From: Longimicrobium sp.
GTDB taxonomy: Bacteria; Gemmatimonadota; Gemmatimonadetes; Longimicrobiales; Longimicrobiaceae
Direction: 5' to 3'
DNA length: 5,687 nt
NCBI GenBank assembly: GCA_030446945.1
Contig: JAUJMI010000255.1
Location: 1 to 5,687 of the forward strand
The notes beneath the pieces were generated by a model that was not told where the DNA came from, made no database searches, and worked only from the letters and a program-made list of their open reading frames with translations. Positions 1 through 5,570 of this stretch are shown here, in pieces. Made by a program: the position numbers and the translations under genes. Position 1 is the stretch's first letter; each line of letters opens with the position of its first letter.

Positions 1-226
1 CGGTGCGCGCGATCCACGCCTCGTCCGCCTGCGGGAAGGCGAGGCGGAGGTTGGCCTCCACGACCTTGCGCCGGATCCCCATCCCGTGCACGATGCGCCC
101 CACGCGCCGCCCCACCGCGTCCGCCGCGCCCTCCGGCAGCGTGGCGACGGCGATCTCCAGCGTCCGCGCCAGGGCGTACTCAACGCGGTGCGAAGCTGTG
201 TGGCGAGGTTCCGGTTTATCGCTCAT
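1..226 (-). CDS. LpxL/HtrB-family lipid A acyltransferase, N-terminal part (runs off the window)
   Basis: Only the first 75 codons are in the window. The translation begins MSDKPEPRHTASHRVEYALA. It contains a segment at residues 52-64, RRKVVEANLRLAF followed by P, which matches the R-x-x-V-x-x-N-L-x-x-x-F-P signature near the N-terminus of Kdo2-lipid IVA lauroyl/myristoyl acyltransferases. Family knowledge: these inner-membrane enzymes move an acyl chain from acyl-ACP onto a lipid A precursor. The catalytic H-x4-D/E motif lies further along and is outside the window. A moderately hydrophobic stretch (about residues 17-36, with A, L, I and V) is where the family has its N-terminal membrane anchor. 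The ATG at 224-226 is the first start after an in-frame TAA four codons upstream. There is no normally spaced Shine-Dalgarno; an AAGG abuts the ATG. It lies 113 bp beyond the GT9 gene, on the same strand. The related PatA-type mannoside acyltransferases are an alternative, less likely beside a heptosyltransferase-family gene. Confidence 0.82.
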   Translation of the reverse strand, partial: MSDKPEPRHTASHRVEYALARTLEIAVATLPEGAADAVGRRVGRIVHGMGIRRKVVEANLRLAFPQADEAWIART

Positions 227-232
227 CCTTGG

Positions 233-238
233 ATCTTA
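233..238 (-). promoter_or_regulatory. Possible -10 element (TAAGAT) close to the acyltransferase start
   Basis: TAAGAT matches the bacterial -10 consensus TATAAT at four of six positions, including the key T-A and final T. It ends six bases before the ATG, so a transcript starting at the usual distance would begin at or next to the start codon (leaderless). I see no good -35 box upstream. The rest of the 113-bp gap (227-339) shows no intrinsic terminator and no ORF. This is a weak call; readthrough from the upstream operon would serve equally well. Confidence 0.2.
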
Positions 239-339
239 ACTGCATCTCACGGAGACGCGCAGAGAGCTGGGGTGCAAGGGAACGAACGCCGCTCCCGGCC
301 AGCACGGAGGCGGAGTTTAGCACGGGTAACGAGGTTCGT

Positions 340-1374
340 CTACGCTCGCCGGGGGAGGCGGCCGGCGGAGTAGCGGCCGATGGCGCGCTGGACGCGCTCC
401 AATACGTCTTCGATGGTGATCTGCTCCATGCGGCCGTGGCGCGGGTCCCAGTGCGACGGATCGGGGGCGGCGCCGGGCTCGGTGTAGCGGTCGACCCACA
501 GGTCCTCGAAGGCGCGGTACGGACCCACGCGCCACGGGTTGGTGTGGCCGTACAGGCCGATGACCGGGACGCCAAAGGCACGCGCGATGTGCACCGGCCC
601 CGTGTCCGGCGCGATCACCAGGCCGCAGCCGGCCAGCGTCCACATCAGGCGGCGGATGCCGTCGCCCATTGCCGACACCGGCGGGACGGCGGCGCGCTCC
701 GCGATCTCGCGGGCCAGGGCGTTCTCGCGCTCGCCGGGGCCGCCCACCAGCATCGTGCGGAAGCCGAAGTCGCGCTCCAGCGCGTCCGCGACGGCGGCGT
801 AGCGCTCCGGGAGCCAGTCCTTTTTGCGGTTGGCCGACGCGGGGACCAGCGCGGCGACGGGGCGGCCGTCGAGCGCGGCGAAGAAATCGGCCTGTGCGCG
901 GCGCTCCTCGTCCGTGAAGGGGATGCGCCACTCCAGGGGCTCCGGACGCGCCACGCCCAGCACGTCCAGGAACTGGAGGAACATCTCCTGGGTGTGCGCG
1001 CGCGGCGCCGGCGGGAGGTGGCGGTTGGCGGCGAGCCAGACGCCCTCGAACGAACGCGTGCGGTCGAAGCCGATGCGCAGCGGTGCGCGCGAAAGGAGCG
1101 TGGGCCACACGCTCTTCGTGTACACGTTCAGGTTGAGCGTGACGTCAAAGCGCCGCCCCGAAAGCGCCCGCGCCAGCTCCGCCACGCCACGCACCCCCTC
1201 CCGCTTCCGATAGACCACCACCTCGTCGATCGACGGATGGGGACGGAGGACGGGCGCGGGCATCGGCTCCACGACCCAGGTGATGCGGTGGCCCTGGTCG
1301 CGCAGCGCGTTGGCCAGCGGGAGCCCGTGGATGACGTCGCCCAGGCCGGTGAGGAGGACGATACAGATGCGCAT
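340..1374 (-). CDS. Glycosyltransferase family 9 (heptosyltransferase-like)
   Basis: This encodes a 344-residue GT-B glycosyltransferase of the ADP-heptose:LPS heptosyltransferase family (GT9; WaaC/WaaF/WaaQ relatives), of typical length. The N-terminal motif TGLGDVIHGLP (residues 9-19) matches the family's G-D-x-x-H-x-L-P loop, and D13 is in the position of the catalytic Asp of WaaC. The middle has an N-R-K-K-D-W-L-P-E-R-Y-A segment (182-193), where the family places its nucleotide-phosphate-binding Lys. The C-terminal donor site is APDTGPVHIARAFGVPVIGL (255-274), with the D-T-G-x-x-H motif. Family knowledge: the enzyme acts on the cytoplasmic side of the inner membrane, adding heptose or another sugar to the lipid A core. 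The start is ATG, with GGAG at 1381-1384 and a 6-nt spacer, 3 nt after the stop of the upstream gene, so coupling is likely. The stop is TAG. Whether the donor is ADP-heptose or another sugar nucleotide cannot be decided from sequence. Confidence 0.9.
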   Translation of the reverse strand: MRICIVLLTGLGDVIHGLPLANALRDQGHRITWVVEPMPAPVLRPHPSIDEVVVYRKREGVRGVAELARALSGRRFDVTLNLNVYTKSVWPTLLSRAPLRIGFDRTRSFEGVWLAANRHLPPAPRAHTQEMFLQFLDVLGVARPEPLEWRIPFTDEERRAQADFFAALDGRPVAALVPASANRKKDWLPERYAAVADALERDFGFRTMLVGGPGERENALAREIAERAAVPPVSAMGDGIRRLMWTLAGCGLVIAPDTGPVHIARAFGVPVIGLYGHTNPWRVGPYRAFEDLWVDRYTEPGAAPDPSHWDPRHGRMEQITIEDVLERVQRAIGRYSAGRLPRRA

Positions 1375-1377
1375 CGC

Positions 1378-3105
1378 CTACTCCGCGCGGGTGAGGTAGG
1401 ACAGCTGGAGGAGCAGGAGCTGCCGCAGCGGATGCCACTGCGCCACCGCCCGCTCCACCTCTTCCTCCCCTGTCGCGTTGAACACGGCCGCGATGGGCGA
1501 GCCGGTGACGGGATAGGCGCGCCGCTTCTCCGCCATTGCGGGCGACTCCACCACCCTCCGCCACTTCGGCCAGGGCCCCTGCCGCGCGCGCACCTCCCCC
1601 GTCAGCACCGCGCGGACGCCGCGGGCCACGCGCAGCCCCACAGTGAGCGGGAGGTTGGCGGCCCGCCCGAAGTACGGGTAGCGCCAGCGCGAGTGCGGCA
1701 CGTTCCAGGAGGGCGCGAAGAGCGGCTTCATCGCCTGATGGAAGAGCGCCCTGCCCTGCTTCCAGCGGAGCGGGACCGCCCCCGCCAGCGCCACGATCGC
1801 GACCGAATGGTACGGCTCGTGGCTCGCGAAGAGCCGCCGGTTGCCATGGAAATTCGCGGCGTGCTTGCGCTGCGTGAACGGATACAGCTTCTCCCACTCC
1901 TGCGCAGTCGACGGACGGAACTCCTCCAGCCAGCGGCGAAAGGCGGTGCGCCGCTCGGCCACCGCCTGCAGGAGGTCGGGACGCATCTCCGGCGCGATGG
2001 GGACCGGGAAGGGCGCGCCGGGAGCGGTCGCGGGCGGCGCGTGCTGGGCCTTGAGGAACGAGTCGGAGGAGAGGCCGCCCAGCACGATGGGAAGCTCGCG
2101 CAGCCCGAGCGACTCGTGAAAGCCGTAGCCGTGCACGTCCATGAAGAGCTGTCCGCTCCCCAGCAGCGGGGCCACGGTCTCCAGCCCGTCCAGGTAATGG
2201 TCCGGCCCCCGCGCCCCAAAGGTCAGCTTCGCTCCGTATGCACGCGCGGCGTCGCGCGCCACGCGGACCTCGCGGTTCTCCCAGTCCGCGTACACGAACG
2301 CGCGCACCTCCGGCCCCGGAGGGATGGCGCCCAGCACCGCCCGCGCATCCTCGCCGCCGCTGAGGAGGATCCCTGCGACGGGGAGCTCGCCGCACGACTC
2401 GCGCAGGTTCTCCAGCAGCGCCTCGCGCAGCGCCGTGGCCGCATCGGCGCGGGAGGCGTACGGGTTGTCCTCCGTGGGGCGCCAGTAGGTGTGCGAGTCG
2501 TCCATCCACCCGCCACGCCGGTCGAAGCTGCGCGCGGTCGCTGGCGGGAACTGCTCGACACCGCGGAAGAGAGTGTACGGAAAGGTGGGGCTGAAGTTGA
2601 GCAGGAGGTCCGCCGCGGAGACCTCGTCGAGGTCGCGGTGCCGTCCGGCCGCGCGCGCCACCGCGTCCGGATGCGTACCCAGGACCACCCCATCGTCGTC
2701 CGCGAAGAAGACGGGGACGAAGGAGGCGATGTCGGTCACCACCATCCCGCCAGCGCGCTCGGTATCCACCCGCAGCGCTGCGAACCCGCTGTCCAGCCGT
2801 TCGTGCCACCCCAGCACCGGCCCGCTCCCCAGGAGCTCGTGCACCGCCCGCCGCCGCGGTCCGCGCGCCGCCAGCCCCGGCGCATGCCGCGCGATCCGCG
2901 CGATCGGGTGGCCGATGAGCACCGAGATCGAGCGCTCGTCCTCTACGACCACCTCGCCATCGTGCGGCGCGCGGACGACCGCGAGCGAGCCCCACGCGCC
3001 ATGGTGCTCCGCGATCTCCGCGGCGACGGCGCCGAGGTAGCGGTGGAGCACTTCGCGGAGCTCGCCGGGTGCACGGGGGCGCGCGGCGAAGAGGAAGTCG
3101 CTCAT
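1378..3105 (-). CDS. Asparagine-synthase-like protein lacking the glutaminase cysteine
   Basis: This is a 575-residue two-domain protein with the layout of class-II asparagine synthetases. Residues about 1-200 resemble the Ntn-type glutaminase domain (T-D-I-A-S-F-V-P-V-F-F then L-G-T-H-P-D-A, 124-148, like the D-x-x-G-x-x-P-L-Y-Y ... F-A-S-E region). Residues about 220-460 resemble the synthetase domain: LLSGGEDARA at 247-256 is the PP-loop, and LGGLSSDSFL at 342-351 sits where the family has G-E-G-A-D-E-L-F. The catalytic Cys2 is absent (M-S-D start; the only Cys is C238), and the PP-loop S-G-G-x-D-S ends in Ala instead of Ser. It is therefore probably not glutamine-dependent; it may use ammonia, activate a different substrate, or be non-catalytic. 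Known Cys-less relatives include beta-lactam synthetase and lasso peptide cyclases. The frame is open to 3168, but I chose ATG 3103-3105 because it has GGAG eight nt upstream and an ATGA overlap with the upstream gene. Its place among glycosyltransferases suggests a role in glycan decoration (inference). Confidence 0.85.
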   Translation of the reverse strand: MSDFLFAARPRAPGELREVLHRYLGAVAAEIAEHHGAWGSLAVVRAPHDGEVVVEDERSISVLIGHPIARIARHAPGLAARGPRRRAVHELLGSGPVLGWHERLDSGFAALRVDTERAGGMVVTDIASFVPVFFADDDGVVLGTHPDAVARAAGRHRDLDEVSAADLLLNFSPTFPYTLFRGVEQFPPATARSFDRRGGWMDDSHTYWRPTEDNPYASRADAATALREALLENLRESCGELPVAGILLSGGEDARAVLGAIPPGPEVRAFVYADWENREVRVARDAARAYGAKLTFGARGPDHYLDGLETVAPLLGSGQLFMDVHGYGFHESLGLRELPIVLGGLSSDSFLKAQHAPPATAPGAPFPVPIAPEMRPDLLQAVAERRTAFRRWLEEFRPSTAQEWEKLYPFTQRKHAANFHGNRRLFASHEPYHSVAIVALAGAVPLRWKQGRALFHQAMKPLFAPSWNVPHSRWRYPYFGRAANLPLTVGLRVARGVRAVLTGEVRARQGPWPKWRRVVESPAMAEKRRAYPVTGSPIAAVFNATGEEEVERAVAQWHPLRQLLLLQLSYLTRAE

Positions 3106-4205
3106 CGAGAGGGCTCCGCGCTCAGCGCCGCCTCCACGCCATCCACCATGCGCTCCACACTGAACCACTCGCGGGCGCGGCGCCGCGCCTCCTCCGTGCG
3201 CCCTTTCACGGCGGTGGGATCGGCATCGAGCGCGGCGAGCACCTCGTCCAGCGCGGCGGCGAGCGCGCCGGCGTCGCGGACGGGGACGATCCAGCCGGCC
3301 GGCGGCGCATCATCCACCTCCCCCAGCGCGAGCGGAACGCCCCCGGTGGCGGTCGCGACGACGGGGACGCCGAGCGCCATCGCCTCCAGCATCACGTTCG
3401 CCAGACTGTCCTTGCGGCTGGCCAGCACGAAAACGTCCGCGGAGGCGATCACCTCCGGCATGTCGCGCCGGTGCCCGAGGAAGCTCACGCGCCCGCCTGT
3501 CCCCAGCGCATCCGCCTTCGCGCGCAGCTCCTCCGCATCCGGCCCGTCCCCGGCGATGGCGAGCCAGGCGCGCCGGTCCCTCAGCCGCGCAAACGCTTGG
3601 AGGAGCAGGTCGAAACCCTTGCGGCGCTCCAGCCCGCCCGCGCTCACCACGAGCCGCGCATCGGCCGGCACGCCCAGCTCCTGGCGGAGAGGGGCCGCAC
3701 CCGTCATCACCGGCTCCACGGCGTTGAGCACCAGGTGCACGCGATCGCGGCGGAACCAGGGCGCGGAGGCGAGAAAACGATCGCGCACGTCGGGCGAGTT
3801 GACGATCAGGGCGTCTATCCAATGGCGGAAGGCGAGCCGGAAGTCGCGCCGCGCGGGGATCGGTCGCGGGATGCCGAGGCGCAGCACCACCCGCGGAACC
3901 CTCGCCGCGCGGCCGGCGAGCGCGGCCGTCGGGATGCGCCGCCACGTGGTGAGCAGGAGCGCATCCGGTCGCTCGCGCCGCAGCCAGAGCACGAAGCGCG
4001 CGAAGTTCCACGGGTCGAAGTCGCCGCGCGGACGCACCGAGGTGGTACGCACCTTCTTTCGCGCTAGCGCCTGGTGGAAGGGGGCGCGCGGGTCGCACGA
4101 CACGACCACCTCGTGTCCGCGCCGCGCCAGCTCGGTGGCGATCAGGAGCGCCTGCCGCTCACTTCCGCGCAACTCCGTCGCCGCGCTGTGGATGACGACC
4201 TTCAC
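3102..4205 (-). CDS. GT4 glycosyltransferase, second of a tandem pair
   Basis: This is a 367-residue GT-B fold retaining glycosyltransferase of family 4. The N-terminal acceptor domain starts with a beta strand and a R-G-S-E-R-Q segment (13-18), the counterpart of G-G-x-E-R. The linker region has V-L-N-A-V-E-P (158-165). The donor domain contains GGLERRKGF (190-198; the Lys is kept, while the Arg often seen after the first Gly is Gly here), I-A-G-D-G-P (217-222), and ASRKDSLANVMLEAMALGVP (262-281). The last is the EX7E motif with D266 in place of the first Glu and E274 retained. The start is GTG, overlapping the upstream stop as GTGA, with GGGGA six nt before it; the stop overlaps the next start as ATGA. 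It aligns along much of its length with the preceding gene, so the two are paralogues. It probably adds a sugar to a surface glycan on the cytoplasmic side of the membrane; donor and acceptor are unknown. Confidence 0.92.
   Translation of the reverse strand: MKVVIHSAATELRGSERQALLIATELARRGHEVVVSCDPRAPFHQALARKKVRTTSVRPRGDFDPWNFARFVLWLRRERPDALLLTTWRRIPTAALAGRAARVPRVVLRLGIPRPIPARRDFRLAFRHWIDALIVNSPDVRDRFLASAPWFRRDRVHLVLNAVEPVMTGAAPLRQELGVPADARLVVSAGGLERRKGFDLLLQAFARLRDRRAWLAIAGDGPDAEELRAKADALGTGGRVSFLGHRRDMPEVIASADVFVLASRKDSLANVMLEAMALGVPVVATATGGVPLALGEVDDAPPAGWIVPVRDAGALAAALDEVLAALDADPTAVKGRTEEARRRAREWFSVERMVDGVEAALSAEPSR
3114..3117 (-). promoter_or_regulatory. Ribosome binding site (GGAG) deciding the start at 3105
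   Basis: A GGAG lies within the last codons of the upstream GT4 gene, with an 8-nt spacer to the ATG at 3103-3105. It supports that ATG over the more distant in-frame start at 3168, which would add 21 Gly/Arg-rich residues and a 67-nt overlap. Confidence 0.6.
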
Positions 4206-5275
4206 GCCTGGTCCCCACGCAGCACGCGCTCCCAGCGATCCAGCATCCCCGCGATTCCGAAGCGCTCCTCCGCCCGCTCGCGCGCCGCCTCGCCCATGCG
4301 TGCGCGCAGCTCGGGGTCGTTCAGGAGCGGACGAATGGCGTCAGCCAGATTCTCCGGCTCCCATCCGGCGATCGTACCCGGACGGCGTCGGTCGGGGAAC
4401 GGCTCCAGCGCGTCCTCGGCCCCGCTCACCGGCGTGCTCACGACGGGCACTCCACACGCCAGCGCTTCCAGCATCGCGTTGCTCAGCCCTTCGGAATCGG
4501 AGGCGGTGACGAACACGTCGAGCGTCGCCAGCACGGTCCCGGTATCGTCACGATGCCCCACGAGGTGCACGCGCGCGCCGATCCCCAGCTCGTCCGCCAG
4601 CGTGCGCAGCCGTTCCAGGCGTCCGCCGCCCCCGGCCACGAGGCAGTGCGTCTCAGGCGGAAGGAACGCGACCGTTTGGAGGAGCCGGTCGATCCGCTTC
4701 TGCCGCGCCAGCCGCGCCACCGTCCCCACCACCGGCGCATCGGCGGGTATGCCCAGCTGTGCCCGCAACGTCCCCGTGCGCGCAGGCGCGGCGACGCCGT
4801 TGTGGATCACGGGAACGCGCGCATCGCTCCACCCCGGGAGCGCGGTGAAGGCCGGGCGCATCCGCGAGGCGTTGACGACCACGGCATCCACCCAGCGCGC
4901 CAGCACGAAGCGATACTTGGCGCTGCGCGGCGTATCCGACTCCAGGCCCACTCGCGCCACCACCCGCCGTACCCCGCCCACCCGCGCCGCCAGCGACGCC
5001 AAGAACAGCTTGCGAAACGTCCCCACGATGAACGCGTCGGGCCGGAGCGCGCGAAGACGCCGGCCCATCGCGACCGCGTGGTGGAGCGCCGCGTCGCCGC
5101 CGAGCCGCGCGATCTCGGTGGGCACGCCCAGCTCCCCCGCCCGCCGCGCCACCTCCGCCTCGTTGCAGAGGAGGAGGACGCGATGGCCCCGCTCCCGCAA
5201 TCCCGCCAAAAGGAGGGCCGTTGCGCGCTCGGCTCCGCCCCAGATGGGGGCTCCGTTGTGGGCGACGATGAACAA
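4202..5275 (-). CDS. GT4 glycosyltransferase, first gene of the central operon
   Basis: This is a 357-residue GT-B fold, retaining family-4 glycosyltransferase. The N-terminus has A-H-N-G-A-P-I-W-G-G-A-E-R (5-17), the G-G-x-E-R glycine loop of the acceptor domain. The donor domain has V-A-R-L-A-R-Q-K (186-193) with the phosphate-binding Arg and Lys, V-A-G-G-G-G-R-L-E (213-221), and TASDSEGLSNAMLEALACGV (257-276). The last holds an intact EX7E motif (E262, E270). The start is unusual: TTG at 5273-5275 is the only ATG/GTG/TTG between the in-frame TGA upstream and the conserved first beta strand. No Shine-Dalgarno is visible, because an octamer tandem repeat begins 2 nt before it. The hydrophobic strand seems to begin upstream of the TTG (codons for H-F-L-F-I-V), so the annotated start may not be the ancestral one. 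The stop overlaps the next start as GTGA. It is a close-architecture paralogue of the following gene. Confidence 0.91.
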   Translation of the reverse strand: MFIVAHNGAPIWGGAERATALLLAGLRERGHRVLLLCNEAEVARRAGELGVPTEIARLGGDAALHHAVAMGRRLRALRPDAFIVGTFRKLFLASLAARVGGVRRVVARVGLESDTPRSAKYRFVLARWVDAVVVNASRMRPAFTALPGWSDARVPVIHNGVAAPARTGTLRAQLGIPADAPVVGTVARLARQKRIDRLLQTVAFLPPETHCLVAGGGGRLERLRTLADELGIGARVHLVGHRDDTGTVLATLDVFVTASDSEGLSNAMLEALACGVPVVSTPVSGAEDALEPFPDRRRPGTIAGWEPENLADAIRPLLNDPELRARMGEAARERAEERFGIAGMLDRWERVLRGDQA

Positions 5276-5277
5276 GA

Positions 5278-5308
5278 AGTGCGTGAGTGCGTTAGTGCGT
5301 GAGTGCGG
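5278..5308. repeat. Octamer tandem repeat (AGTGCGTG), almost four copies
   Basis: On the plus strand the units are AGTGCGTG, AGTGCGTT, AGTGCGTG and a partial AGTGCGG, each eight bases apart. The array begins two bases upstream of the TTG start of the first GT4 gene and takes the place where a ribosome binding site would be expected. The 8-bp period is not a multiple of three, so a gain or loss of one unit would shift any upstream in-frame extension. Similar GTGCGTGA-like arrays are, from memory, common between genes in some Gemmatimonadota; this was not checked. Confidence 0.8.
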
Positions 5309-5345
5309 GCACGGCAGGCCCTCTCCCCGCTCGTTCCTCGCTGCG

Positions 5346-5369
5346 CCTCCCCCAAACCGCTGGGGGAGG
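5346..5369. repeat. GC-rich inverted repeat (8-bp stem, 8-base loop)
   Basis: CCTCCCCC and GGGGGAGG form a perfect 8-bp stem around AAACCGCT. With a two-base bulge, flanking GCGC sequences extend the stem. It is stable enough to form in RNA but has no T-run on either strand, so it is not a classical intrinsic terminator. It lies about 200 bp downstream of the aminotransferase stop and 70 bp upstream of the first GT4 start. It may be a dispersed intergenic repeat or a 3'-end stabilising hairpin. Confidence 0.6.
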
Positions 5370-5447
5370 GGCGCTCGCGTGGATTCGCGCAGGACCGGAG
5401 TGACGATGACGCGCTGCGCTCAGAACGACCACAAAAGGGGATCGCAC

Positions 5448-5513
5448 TCTCGGCCGGAGGCATCCGAGACCGCTTCAGCGGTCTTCCCGCGGTTCCAGCC
5501 GGGGGCTTCAGCC
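5448..5513. repeat. Cluster of short palindromes sharing GCTTCAGC
   Basis: Four self-complementary units stand side by side: TCTCGG/CCGAGA with a 10-base loop (5448-5469), AGACCGC-TTCA-GCGGTCT with a perfect 7-bp stem (5467-5484), CGGTT/AGCCG with one G-T pair (5490-5501), and GGC-TTCA-GCC (5504-5513). The octamer GCTTCAGC occurs twice, at 5472-5479 and 5505-5512, 33 bases apart. The first two hairpins share three bases and so may compete. The arrangement is like REP or BIME-type intergenic elements. No ORF covers it convincingly. Confidence 0.6.
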
Positions 5514-5542
5514 GGTGCCGGATTCATTTCCCGGCGATGCCA

Positions 5543-5552
5543 CCCCCCCCCC
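5543..5552. repeat. Homopolymer of ten C (ten G on the coding strand)
   Basis: An uninterrupted C10 run lies 18 bases beyond the stop codon of the aminotransferase, in the non-coding gap. Its length makes it prone to slippage in replication and to sequencing error. It lies outside the coding region, so length changes would not alter the protein as called. Confidence 0.85.
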
Positions 5553-5570
5553 GGCGCTCACCCTCCGCGT

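Larger units (their letters stand above)
5276..5570. other. Non-coding, repeat-rich gap between aminotransferase and GT4 operon
   Basis: The gap holds the octamer array, the CCTCCCCC hairpin, the palindrome cluster and the C10 run, and a stretch (5401-5446) in which I see nothing specific. Reading on the minus strand, I found no convincing sigma70 promoter and no hairpin followed by a T-run, so I cannot say whether the four-gene unit has its own promoter or is read through from the aminotransferase. Open frames crossing it are low-complexity and Arg/Ser-rich and look like shadows of GC-rich DNA. Confidence 0.6.

Noticed and set aside
1145..2995. A 616-codon minus-strand frame overlapping the asparagine-synthase-like gene
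   Set aside because: Low-complexity Gly/Ala/Arg composition in a shifted frame of a gene with recognisable domains; a shadow.
3106..3168. N-terminal extension of the asparagine-synthase-like protein by 21 residues
   Set aside because: The extra residues are Gly/Arg-rich and lie inside the upstream gene; the ATG at 3105 has a GGAG and an ATGA overlap like its neighbours.
3069..4067. A 332-codon plus-strand frame opposite the second GT4 gene
   Set aside because: Arg/His-rich translation without motifs; antisense shadow of a well-supported glycosyltransferase.
229..4509. A 1426-codon open frame on the plus strand opposite four genes
   Set aside because: It is rich in Arg, His, Pro and Ala, has no recognisable domain, and lies opposite proteins with clear motifs. 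For two of the genes its codons are exact complements of theirs, so it stays open simply because TTA, CTA and TCA codons are avoided in this GC-rich DNA.
4553..5302. A 249-codon plus-strand frame opposite the first GT4 gene
   Set aside because: Same Arg/His/Pro-rich antisense composition, and its end falls in the octamer repeat; no domain is visible.
5278..5308. Octamer array considered as a CRISPR array
   Set aside because: Units are only eight bases long and directly abutting, with no spacers.
4807..5463. A 218-codon minus-strand frame that crosses the intergenic gap
   Set aside because: Ser/Arg/Trp-rich sequence in a shifted frame of the first GT4 gene; the part over the gap is repeat DNA.
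5467..5484. 7-bp hairpin considered as an intrinsic terminator of the aminotransferase
   Set aside because: No T-run follows on the minus strand, and it is one of several similar palindromes in a row.
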